From positions 1-13,665 of the forward strand of contig JAUSPK010000164.1 in assembly GCA_030655735.1 (NCBI GenBank): a DNA stretch of 13,665 bases, read 5' to 3'. Origin of the DNA: Syntrophales bacterium. GTDB taxonomy: Bacteria; Desulfobacterota; Syntrophia; Syntrophales; UBA2210. Of the stretch, positions 1 through 5,916 are shown piece by piece. A program made the position numbers and the translations under genes. The notes beneath the pieces were generated by a model, which saw only the letters and a program-made list of their open reading frames with translations, ran no database searches and was not told the DNA's origin. Numbering within the stretch: the first letter of the stretch is position 1; each line of letters starts with the position of its first letter.

Positions 1-286
1 CTTCGTTAACCCGCGCGATCTTCTCTTTGGCCTCATCCATCAGTTTGAATACGCGGCGGGCGTAATCGTAAAGGATTTCCCCCTCCGGCGTCAAGGATAT
101 CCCCGTGTTTTTCCGGTTGACCACCACCGCGCCAGTCAACTCTTCCAGATTTTTTATATGTTTTGTCAGGGATGGCTGTGTCAGGCACATCTTCTTGGCT
201 GCCTGGCTGAAACTCCGTTCTTGGGCCAGCCTGACCAGTGCCTCCATCTGCTGCAGTGTAATATTCTTGAATCTATCGTAGGCCAT
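1..286 (-). CDS. LysR-family transcriptional regulator, N-terminal part
   Basis: The reverse strand reads 95 codons from ATG at 286 to the window edge, so only the DNA-binding half is present. The protein begins MAYDRFKNITLQQMEALVRL. A typical LysR winged helix-turn-helix follows at about residues 15-70, with the family's recognition-helix pattern SFSQAAKKMCLTQPSLTKHI, then NLEELTG and a wing ending in LTPEGE. The start of the linker helix (about 73-95) is also visible; the effector-binding domain lies outside the window. No good Shine-Dalgarno precedes the ATG, but the conserved N-terminus fits this start. It is divergent from selD. LysR-type regulators have been proposed from genome comparisons to control selenium genes, so control of the adjacent locus is a reasonable inference. 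The effector is unknown. Confidence 0.9.
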   Translation of the reverse strand, partial: MAYDRFKNITLQQMEALVRLAQERSFSQAAKKMCLTQPSLTKHIKNLEELTGAVVVNRKNTGISLTPEGEILYDYARRVFKLMDEAKEKIARVNE

Positions 287-309
287 GGGAGAGAAATATC
301 ACAAGGGGT

Positions 310-328
310 ATCTATAATCAATAGAGAT
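310..328. promoter_or_regulatory. Candidate LysR-type operator in the lysR-selD spacer
   Basis: A perfect inverted repeat, TCTAT-AATCA-ATAGA (311-325), sits inside a slightly larger imperfect one (310-328, ATCT...AGAT). It lies 24 bp upstream of the regulator's start codon. The T-N11-A geometry is typical of LysR boxes, and the site overlaps a plausible reverse-strand -10 (TATAGA), which would fit autoregulation. A forward TTGACA (346-351) nearby could be the -35 of selD, but its -10 is poor. Assignment is by position and symmetry only. Confidence 0.4.
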
Positions 329-400
329 TCATAACCACAATGAATTTGACACATTCAATGAATTCAGATAGAAGGTGAACAACGTGGCGTTCGATGTATT

Positions 401-527
401 CATAAAAAGGCAGATTTCCCCTCCCTTGGCGGGAGGGGATTAAGGGGAGGGGGCTAAATGGCGTCGCGTTCACCCTCACTCCAACCCTCTCCCATCAAGG
501 GAGAGGGAGCATTCTTGACTTTTTACG
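401..527. repeat. MITE-like hairpin repeat, family 1, copy 1
   Basis: The ends form an inverted repeat: CATAAAAAGGC at 401-411 and GACTTTTTACG at 517-527, with weaker symmetry outside them. Inside are two C-rich/G-rich hairpins, CCCTCCC-ttggc-GGGAGGG and CCCTCTCCC-atcaa-GGGAGAGGG. The same terminal and internal sequences recur at 10697-10887. No protein is encoded. The element lies in the spacer between the LysR gene and selD, so selD transcripts starting upstream of it would carry the hairpins. Confidence 0.75.
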
Positions 528-545
528 AGTTCATCGTATTTGATT

Positions 546-593
546 CCGGGGACTTTGGATGTACCAAGAATACTAAAAAACCATATTCCCCGG
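546..593 (+). other. Nested inverted repeats in the selD 5' leader
   Basis: CCGGGG (546-551) pairs perfectly with CCCCGG (588-593). Inside this arm is a smaller hairpin, TTGG-ATGTA-CCAA (555-567). The structure ends 39 bases before the selD ATG. It has no T tract and does not look like a terminator. It could be a structured leader or chance pairing. Confidence 0.25.
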
Positions 594-632
594 GTTCGCG
601 TACGGTCACGACTCGAAGGGAAAGGTACTGGT

Positions 633-1685
633 ATGAAGGACGAAAAAAAGATCCGTCTGACGGAGACGGTGCATGGCGCCGGGTGAGCCTGTAAGATAGG
701 TCCGGGCGACCTGCATCAAGCGCTGAGCGGGCTTCCGCTCGTATCTGATCCGAATCTGATCGCGGGTATCGAGAATTCGGATGATGCCGGGGTCTATAAA
801 TTGAGAGACGACCTGGCTATTATCCAGACCCTCGACTTTTTTACGCCGATTGTCGACGATCCCTATACCTTCGGCCAGGTGGCCGTGGCAAATTCCCTGT
901 CCGACGTCTACGCCATGGGGGGCGTACCCCTTACCGCGATGAACATTATCTGCTTTCCGATCAATACCATGAAGATTGACATACTCAGGGAGATCCTCCT
1001 CGGCGGACTGGACAAGATGCGCGAGGCCGGAGTACTCCTCGTGGGCGGACACAGCGTGGAGGACAACGAACTGAAGTATGGTCTTTCCGTGACCGGAACA
1101 GTCCATCCTGACAGGGTGCTCCTCAACAGGGGTGCCCGGGCGGGAGACGCCCTGGTTCTGACAAAGCCGCTCGGAACGGGGATTATCAATACGGCGCTGA
1201 AGGGGAATCTGGCAAGCGATGATCTCGTAGAGAAATCCATTCAATGTATGGCGCAGCTCAACAAGAAGGCGGCCGATCTGATGACGAAATTTTCCACGGT
1301 GCACGCCTGCACGGACGTGACCGGCTTCGGCCTCCTCGGCCACGCCGCTGAGATGATCGAGGGGAGCGATGTCGGCATGGTGATCCGGTCTTCTTCCGTC
1401 CCTGTATTCCATGAAATTCAGGAATTTGTCGAGATGGGCATCATTCCGGGAGGGTTGAACCGGAACCGGAAATTCAGGATAAAGATGGTGGACGTTGGTC
1501 CCAACTGTCAGCCGTGGCTGGTGGATGTCTTCTTTGATCCCCAGACATCAGGCGGTCTCCTCATCTCTCTCCCCGCGGAAGATGCACAGGTCCTGGTAAA
1601 CAAAATGCACGATGAAGGGTTGCACGATGCCGCTGTCATCGGTGAGGTCGTCACCGAACCGAAGGGGAAGATCATCGTATCTTAA
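633..1685 (+). CDS. selD: Selenide, water dikinase (selenophosphate synthetase), selenocysteine-containing
   Basis: SelD makes monoselenophosphate, the selenium donor for selenocysteine and selenouridine, from selenide and ATP. The 351-codon frame runs from ATG 633 to TAA 1683-1685 and is interrupted once by TGA at 684-686 (codon 18). That TGA falls exactly at the catalytic Cys17 of E. coli SelD: the context HGAG-U-ACKI matches the family's HGAGCGCKI, including the catalytic lysine (K21). Reading it as selenocysteine gives a full-length 350-residue protein. Downstream family motifs include IQTLDFFTPIVDDPYTFGQV (64-83), NSLSDVYAMGG (87-97), DVTGFGLLGHA and FFDPQTSGGLL. AAAGG at 621-625 is a fair ribosome-binding site 7 bases before the ATG. 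Starting at codon 57 (TTG 801), past the TGA, would delete the active-site loop. The alternative, a nonsense mutation, is unlikely because the rest is intact and a hairpin follows the TGA. The gene is divergent from a LysR regulator and lies upstream of yedE. Confidence 0.95.
687..717 (+). promoter_or_regulatory. Candidate bSECIS element in selD
   Basis: Immediately after the in-frame TGA (684-686) the message can fold AGGTC-CGGGC-GACCT (698-712). Outer pairing of GAT (695-697) with ATC (715-717) is possible across a small bulge. The loop begins 17 bases after the TGA, within the spacing expected of bacterial SECIS hairpins read by SelB, and the stem-loop contains GGUC. The fold was judged by eye, without an energy calculation. 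Confidence 0.6.
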
Positions 1686-1744
1686 TTGATTGTATCCTAT
1701 CAATAAATCCTATTTAAACCCCCTTTTCTATTCATATTTTGAAT

Positions 1745-1773
1745 TTGACTTATAGCCTAAGTTGATTTAGATG
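1745..1773 (+). promoter_or_regulatory. Candidate promoter and operator upstream of yedE
   Basis: TTGACT (1745-1750) resembles a -35, with a weak -10 (TTTAGA 1766-1771 or TAGATG 1768-1773). Overlapping the -35 is a perfect inverted repeat, ACTTA-TAGCC-TAAGT (1748-1762). It has the same 5-5-5 layout as the palindrome in front of the LysR gene. Shared control by that regulator is possible but untested. The selD-yedE spacer (1686-1820) also holds a 6-bp inverted repeat (1685-1690 and 1699-1704) just after the selD stop, without a T tract. Confidence 0.35.
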
Positions 1774-1820
1774 GTAGGCGTTTCCGCGAAGACTATCAAA
1801 TCATCGGAAAGGGGATTTCT

Positions 1821-2915
1821 ATGAAGTTGAAAAATATTTTTGCCAGTTTGGGGGGAATTATCGGTGTAGGGCTCTTGATAGGCATCCTTGCCCCCCTCCT
1901 TCAGAAGCTGGGCAACCCCGGAAACATGGGGATCTGTGTGGCCTGTTTCGAGAGAGACATCGCGGGCGCTCTCGGCCTGCATCGCGCGGGAGTTGTCCAG
2001 TATATACGACCGGAGATTATCGGGTTTGTCCTGGGATCACTCATCGCGGCGTATCTCTTCAAGGAGTTCCGCCCCCGCCTCGGTTCCGCCCCCATCGTGC
2101 GCTTTGTCCTGGGAGCCTTTGCCATGATCGGCGCTCTCGTCTTCCTGGGATGTCCCTGGCGCGCCGCGCTGCGCCTTGCCGGAGGTGATGGAAACGCCAT
2201 CCTCGGTATCCTGGGACTGATATTCGGTATCTGGATCGGGACCCTTTTCCTCAAAAACGGATATAACCTGGGACGTGCCCAGACGACCCATACGGCGGCG
2301 GGGTGGATGATGCCGCTCATGATGCTCGGCCTTCTGGCCCTGCTCATCATCTTTCCGCAGATTGAGGGCCAGGGCAAAAACGGCGTTCTTTTCTACAGCC
2401 TGAAGGGGCCCGGCGCCATGCACGCGCCCCTCCTCATCTCTCTGGGGGTCGGTCTCGCGGTCGGATTTCTTGCCCAGCGGAGCCGCTTCTGCACCATGGG
2501 GGCGATACGGGACTTTGTCCTCTTCAGACAGACCCATCTCCTCCTGGGGCTCATCGCGCTTATCGCCGCGGCCTTTGTAACTAATCTGATCCTCGGACAG
2601 TTTCACCCGGGGTTTGAGGGCCAACCCGTTGCCCACACCATGCATATCTGGAACTTCGCGGGGATGGGCCTGGCCGGCCTGGCCTTTGCCCTTGCCGGGG
2701 GGTGCCCCGGACGCCAGCTCTTCCTGTCGGGCGAGGGTGACGGGGATGCCGCCGTCTTTGTCCTGGGCATGATTGTCGGAGCGGGGTTCGCCCACAATTT
2801 CGGTCTGGCCAGTTCGCCGAAGGGGGTCGGTCCCTACGGTATTGAGGCCGTGATTATCGGCATAATTGTCTGCCTGTTGATCGGCTTTACGATGAGAAAG
2901 AGAGGTACAGCATGA
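1821..2915 (+). CDS. yedE: YedE-family putative selenium transporter
   Basis: A 364-residue polytopic membrane protein with about ten hydrophobic segments, in two YeeE/YedE-like halves. It carries the cysteine signatures of the selenium-associated subgroup: GNMGICVACFERDIAGALGL (residues about 34-53), FLGCPWR near 108-114, RSRFCTMGAIRDF in the second half, and GGCPGRQLFLSGEGDGDAA. YeeE/YedE proteins move thiosulfate or related sulfur species, and this subgroup co-occurs with selenium use, so import of a selenium compound is the working assignment. The substrate has not been shown. The start is well supported by AAGGGG (1809-1814), 6 bases before the ATG. Its TGA overlaps the next gene's ATG in an ATGA junction, so the two are translationally coupled. 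It begins the yedE-tusA-DUF3343-kinase operon. Confidence 0.9.
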   Translation: MKLKNIFASLGGIIGVGLLIGILAPLLQKLGNPGNMGICVACFERDIAGALGLHRAGVVQYIRPEIIGFVLGSLIAAYLFKEFRPRLGSAPIVRFVLGAFAMIGALVFLGCPWRAALRLAGGDGNAILGILGLIFGIWIGTLFLKNGYNLGRAQTTHTAAGWMMPLMMLGLLALLIIFPQIEGQGKNGVLFYSLKGPGAMHAPLLISLGVGLAVGFLAQRSRFCTMGAIRDFVLFRQTHLLLGLIALIAAAFVTNLILGQFHPGFEGQPVAHTMHIWNFAGMGLAGLAFALAGGCPGRQLFLSGEGDGDAAVFVLGMIVGAGFAHNFGLASSPKGVGPYGIEAVIIGIIVCLLIGFTMRKRGTA

Positions 2916-3130
2916 CCACGAAGATCGATGCACGGGGGCTGTCCTGCCCCCAGCCTGTTCTGATGACCCTGGACGAGATAAAGGCGGGAAAGGCAATCGA
3001 GATCGAGGTCCTTGTCGATACAGAGACAGCGAAGGAGAATGTCTCCCGTGCCGCCGCAAGTCAGGGATGGGAAGTGACAAATGTCGCCGAAGAGGGTGAC
3101 GGATACAAAATCACGATCAGGAAGGGATAA
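2912..3130 (+). CDS. TusA/SirA-like sulfur or selenium carrier protein
   Basis: A 72-residue protein with the family's N-terminal signature DARGLSCPQP, giving Cys12 in a CPxP motif. A compact beta-alpha-beta-alpha-beta-beta-sized domain follows, ending GYKITIRK. TusA-type proteins carry persulfide on this cysteine, and the related YedF N-terminal domain is linked with selenium metabolism. Here only the SirA-like half is present, without the C-terminal DsrE-like domain of full YedF. The ATG overlaps the stop of yedE by four bases and only two bases separate it from the next start. This context suggests that it accepts Se or S from the transporter and passes it on, which is inference. Confidence 0.88.
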   Translation: MTTKIDARGLSCPQPVLMTLDEIKAGKAIEIEVLVDTETAKENVSRAAASQGWEVTNVAEEGDGYKITIRKG

Positions 3131-3132
3131 CA

Positions 3133-3690
3133 TTGTCTTTCTTAGATTTTTTCAGGGATAAGCTGAAGCAGGGCGCGCCGGGCGATAACGGGAATGCCGA
3201 TCGCGGGATTATGGTGTTTGAAAATACCGGCGAGGTTATCCAGGCGGAGGATGTCCTGAAGAGGGAAGGGTGGGAGGTCCGCGTTATGGGCCCCCCTCCT
3301 GAAATACAGAGCGGCTGTGACCTCGTCATAGAGTTTCCCCTCATCGAAAAGCTTAATATCCTCAGGACCCTCGAGGGAGAGGGGATCCCTCCCCTACAGA
3401 TGGTCCCCGTGACGGGGCCCCTCCTTCAACCGGTCGACATCTTTCAGGTCAAGGACTTCGGCGAATACCTGATGGTCAGGGCGGCCAATATGAAACTGAC
3501 CGTTGAGAAGGCGACCGGAACTATCGTAAATATCTCCGGCGGCGGATGCCCCGATGTTCCCTATCTGGCCAGCGCGATGGTGGGGAAGTCGCTCCGCGAT
3601 GCCCCCAGTCCCCGCGAAATCGGTCATACCCTGTGCGGATACTCGCTGCAACTGGCCTACGAGGAGGCCCGGCGCCGATGCTTGGCATAG
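3133..3690 (+). CDS. DUF3343 protein with C-terminal extension (putative Se/S carrier)
   Basis: A 185-residue protein starting at TTG 3133, with AGGAAGGG (3119-3126) six bases upstream. No in-frame ATG lies near, so the TTG start is favoured. Residues about 24-75 match the small DUF3343 family (GIMVFENTGEVIQAEDVLK, then VRVMGPPPEIQSGCDLVIEF, with Cys62). DUF3343 proteins are usually only about 80 residues and are proposed to help selenium trafficking. The remaining 110 residues are an extra domain with KDFGEYLMVRAANMKLTVEK, then NISGGGCPDVPYLA (Cys139) and HTLCGYSLQLAYEEARRRC (Cys168, Cys183). I cannot name that domain, but such a conserved-looking Gly-Gly-Gly-Cys segment suggests a thiol role. 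It overlaps the next gene by 13 bases. Confidence 0.8.
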   Translation: MSFLDFFRDKLKQGAPGDNGNADRGIMVFENTGEVIQAEDVLKREGWEVRVMGPPPEIQSGCDLVIEFPLIEKLNILRTLEGEGIPPLQMVPVTGPLLQPVDIFQVKDFGEYLMVRAANMKLTVEKATGTIVNISGGGCPDVPYLASAMVGKSLRDAPSPREIGHTLCGYSLQLAYEEARRRCLA

Positions 3691-4532
3691 CGGGCACGAT
3701 ACCGATGGAAGACGTCCCCCTGCTGACAGGCAGGTTGACGATGTCGGACGGCGACATCCTCATCGAAGGAAGGCGAATCCCCGTGAGCAGAGGGACATCG
3801 GCACTGATAGGCGCGGCCGTAAAGACCTCTGAGGCGCTCGGCACGCCGGAACCCTTCGGATATATCGTGGGAGACATCGGACGGGGCGTGGGAAGCAGGC
3901 ACCTCTATAAACATCTGGTCGATACCTTCGCCGAATCGGCATTCCACACCTTTACGTTCCACTATCTGCAGCCGATCGTCCACTGGCACAACCGTCTGCA
4001 GCAGGTCATACAAGAGATGGATAAGAGGCCTGTTCTGGTAGCCGATGCCGGGTTCATGTATGTGGCGAAGATGAGCGGACATGCTCCGATGTACGACCTG
4101 TTCACCCCTGATATTGGAGAGCTGGCCTTTCTGGCGGATGAGATGGCTCCCCACCCCTTTTACACACGCGGTTTTATTCTCCATGAGGAAAACCGTGTGG
4201 CGGACCTGATCGCCCGCGCGTACGAGCACAATAACGCGGCGCGCTTCCTCCTGGTCAAGGGGGAGAAAGACTGTCTTGCCGACCGTGAGGGGATACTCTG
4301 TGAGGTAGACGGACCTGTCGAAGAGGCTATGGAGGCGATAGGGGGCACCGGCGACACACTGACCGGCATCGTTTCCGCTCTTATCTGTTCAGGGATGGAT
4401 ATGAAGGAGGCAGCGGCCGTTGCTATGAGGACCAACCGCCTTGCAGGGTACTATTCGAGACCGACACCGGCGACACAGATTATCGATATCATCCGGCATA
4501 TCCCGAGAGCCCTGGAGGACACCCTGGGGTAG
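3678..4532 (+). CDS. NAD(P)HX dehydratase-like protein of the ribokinase fold
   Basis: A 284-residue protein. ATG 3678 follows GAGGAGG (3661-3667) at a 10-base spacing and overlaps the DUF3343 stop, so translation is probably coupled. Reading upstream of this ATG runs through the DUF3343 gene in another frame and is not coding. Ribokinase-like features are VADAGF (121-126), TPDIGELAFLADE (143-155, like the TPHPGE segment of NAD(P)H-hydrate dehydratases), LLVKGEKD (191-198) and the anion-hole motif IGGTGDTLTGIVSALI (221-236). The first 115 residues (SRGTSALIGAAVKTSEAL, GYIVGDIGRGVGSRHLY) are less typical. The family either repairs hydrated NADH using ATP or ADP, or phosphorylates small molecules. 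Which applies here is open; the position at the end of a selenium operon hints at a specialised role. Confidence 0.75.
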   Translation: MLGIAGTIPMEDVPLLTGRLTMSDGDILIEGRRIPVSRGTSALIGAAVKTSEALGTPEPFGYIVGDIGRGVGSRHLYKHLVDTFAESAFHTFTFHYLQPIVHWHNRLQQVIQEMDKRPVLVADAGFMYVAKMSGHAPMYDLFTPDIGELAFLADEMAPHPFYTRGFILHEENRVADLIARAYEHNNAARFLLVKGEKDCLADREGILCEVDGPVEEAMEAIGGTGDTLTGIVSALICSGMDMKEAAAVAMRTNRLAGYYSRPTPATQIIDIIRHIPRALEDTLG

Positions 4533-4695
4533 CGGCAGACCCCCCGCCCCGATCTCTATCCCCCCTTTTCCGGCTCATCGTCCATGTTATCCTTGACAAA
4601 TGGATTTTTTGGAGTAGAGGACAAGAGAGTTATTCCCTTCACCTCTTTGTTTGTTGTAATTTGACGATGCATTTCTTCATGTGGGTTTGTGAGAA

Positions 4696-5802
4696 ATGGA
4701 ACGCTTCAGACAACAGGTAGAGACACTCCTTGCCGGCGCGGACGTCAGGATTGACGGCTCCCGGCCCTGGGATATCGTAGTCCACAACGAGAGGTTATAT
4801 CAGCGGGTCCTTTCCCAGGGCTCCATGGGTCTCGGCGAGTCCTACATGGACGGCTGGTGGGACTGCCCGGCCCTGGACCAGTTCTTTGACAAGGTCCTTT
4901 CCGCAGACCTGGATGAAAAAATCAGGGACTGGAGGGTTGTCATCCAGTCCCTCAGGGCAAGCCTCTTCAACCTCCAGAAGAAATCGCGGGCGTTTCAGGT
5001 CGGCCGGCACCATTACGACATGGGAAACGAACTCTATAGATCGATGCTTGATGAGAGCATGACCTACTCGTGTGCCTACTGGAAGGGGGCGAAGACCCTT
5101 GACCAGGCGCAGGAGGCCAAGCTTGACCTGATCGCCCGAAAGGTACATCTCAAAAAGGGGATGAGGGTCCTCGACATAGGGTGCGGCTGGTGCGGCTTTG
5201 CCCGTTATGCCGCCGAGAAGTATGGCGCCGAAGTCGTCGGGACGACGGTTTCAGCAGAGCAGGTGAAATGGGGAAAGGAATGGTGCAAAGGACTCCCCGT
5301 AGAGGTGCGGCTGCAGGATTACCACGACCTTGACGGGCAGTTTGATTCTGTCGTCTCCATAGGCATGATCGAACATGTCGGCCGGAAGAACTATCGGACA
5401 TTCATGAAGATGGTCCACCGCTGCCTGAAGGATGGCGGATTGTTCCTCCTGCAGACCATAGGCGGCAACAGATCCGTCAGAAAATGCGAGCCCTGGACCG
5501 AAAAATATATATTCCCGAACGGCATGCTCCCTACGATAAAGCAGCTCGCGGAGGCCTTCGAGGGACTATTCGTTGTTGACAACTGGCAGAATCTCGGCGC
5601 GGACTATGACAGGACGCTGATGGCGTGGTTTGCAAACTTCGATAAAAACTGGAACAAGATAAAACATCTCTATGACGAACGATTCTATCGCATGTGGAAG
5701 TACTACCTCCTTTCATGCGCGGGGGCGTTCCGGGCGCGCAAGAATCAACTGTGGCAGATAGTCCTTTCGAAAGAGGGCGTGAAGGACGGCTGGAGAAAAT
5801 AG
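4696..5802 (+). CDS. cfa: Cyclopropane-fatty-acyl-phospholipid synthase
   Basis: Cfa adds a methylene from S-adenosylmethionine across double bonds of membrane phospholipid acyl chains. The 368 residues align along their length with E. coli Cfa, lacking about 13 N-terminal residues. Landmarks are HHYDMGNELYR, YSCAYWK with Cys126 (E. coli Cys139), the SAM-binding VLDIGCGWCGFARYAA (158-173), QDYHDL, GMIEHVG with Glu226 (E. coli Glu239), KYIFPNGMLP, GADYDRTLMAWF with Tyr304 (E. coli Tyr317), and CAGAFRARKNQLWQ. With this constant offset of 13, the bicarbonate-site His266 of E. coli is replaced by Gln253 (LLQTIG instead of LLHTIG), and the glycine-rich loop has Cys166 instead of Gly. The ribosome-binding site (GTGAGA) is weak. 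A perfect TTGACA at 4593-4598 lacks a clear -10. It is convergent with the helicase gene. Confidence 0.93.
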   Translation: MERFRQQVETLLAGADVRIDGSRPWDIVVHNERLYQRVLSQGSMGLGESYMDGWWDCPALDQFFDKVLSADLDEKIRDWRVVIQSLRASLFNLQKKSRAFQVGRHHYDMGNELYRSMLDESMTYSCAYWKGAKTLDQAQEAKLDLIARKVHLKKGMRVLDIGCGWCGFARYAAEKYGAEVVGTTVSAEQVKWGKEWCKGLPVEVRLQDYHDLDGQFDSVVSIGMIEHVGRKNYRTFMKMVHRCLKDGGLFLLQTIGGNRSVRKCEPWTEKYIFPNGMLPTIKQLAEAFEGLFVVDNWQNLGADYDRTLMAWFANFDKNWNKIKHLYDERFYRMWKYYLLSCAGAFRARKNQLWQIVLSKEGVKDGWRK

Positions 5803-5905
5803 TGCCGGCGATTATTTTTCGCCTACGGGAGTCCCCCCTACGATTTCTCCGAAGGGGGGCTCTTTTGTCCTGCCTTTATGATTATTTCTACTGAGGGCTA
5901 TTCCC
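5794..5905. repeat. Diverged copy of the cyclase gene's 3' end (copy A)
   Basis: This stretch aligns with 7441-7549 in the same orientation over about 105 bases, at roughly three quarters identity by eye. Shared blocks are AAAATAGTG, TATTTTT, TACGATT, GAAGG and ATGATTA. On the reverse strand it reads PSVEIIIKAGQKSPPSEKS then stop, against PSVEVIIEVGPKKPPPSK then stop at the end of the diadenylate cyclase gene. It therefore looks like a broken, duplicated gene tail. The cfa stop codon (5800-5802) lies within it. Confidence 0.7.
5829..5866 (+). terminator. Candidate rho-independent terminator of cfa
   Basis: CCCCCCT (5833-5839) pairs with AGGGGGG (5853-5859), and GAG (5829-5831) pairs with CTC (5860-5862) past one bulged T. 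The loop has 13 bases. Four T residues (5863-5866) follow on the forward strand. It lies 27 bases after the cfa stop, between convergent genes. The T tract is short, so efficiency is uncertain. Confidence 0.5.
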
Positions 5906-5916
5906 CCGTTCAGATA

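Noticed and set aside
606..1412. Reverse-strand open frame (268 codons) opposite selD
   Set aside because: Antisense shadow of a confidently identified gene, with no domain signature.
801..1685. A separate SelD starting after the TGA
   Set aside because: It would lack the catalytic loop; the upstream frame carries the conserved HGAG and ACKI segments on either side of the TGA.
2037..3080. Long reverse-strand open frame (347 codons)
   Set aside because: It lies opposite yedE and the TusA-like gene, has low-complexity Gly/Arg/Pro/Asp composition and no recognisable motif.
3546..3677. An extended N-terminus for the kinase-like protein
   Set aside because: These bases encode the end of the DUF3343 protein in another frame; a good GAGGAGG supports the ATG at 3678.
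4593..4621. Promoter for cfa
   Set aside because: TTGACA is perfect, but no acceptable -10 lies at 16-18 bases, so I did not list it.
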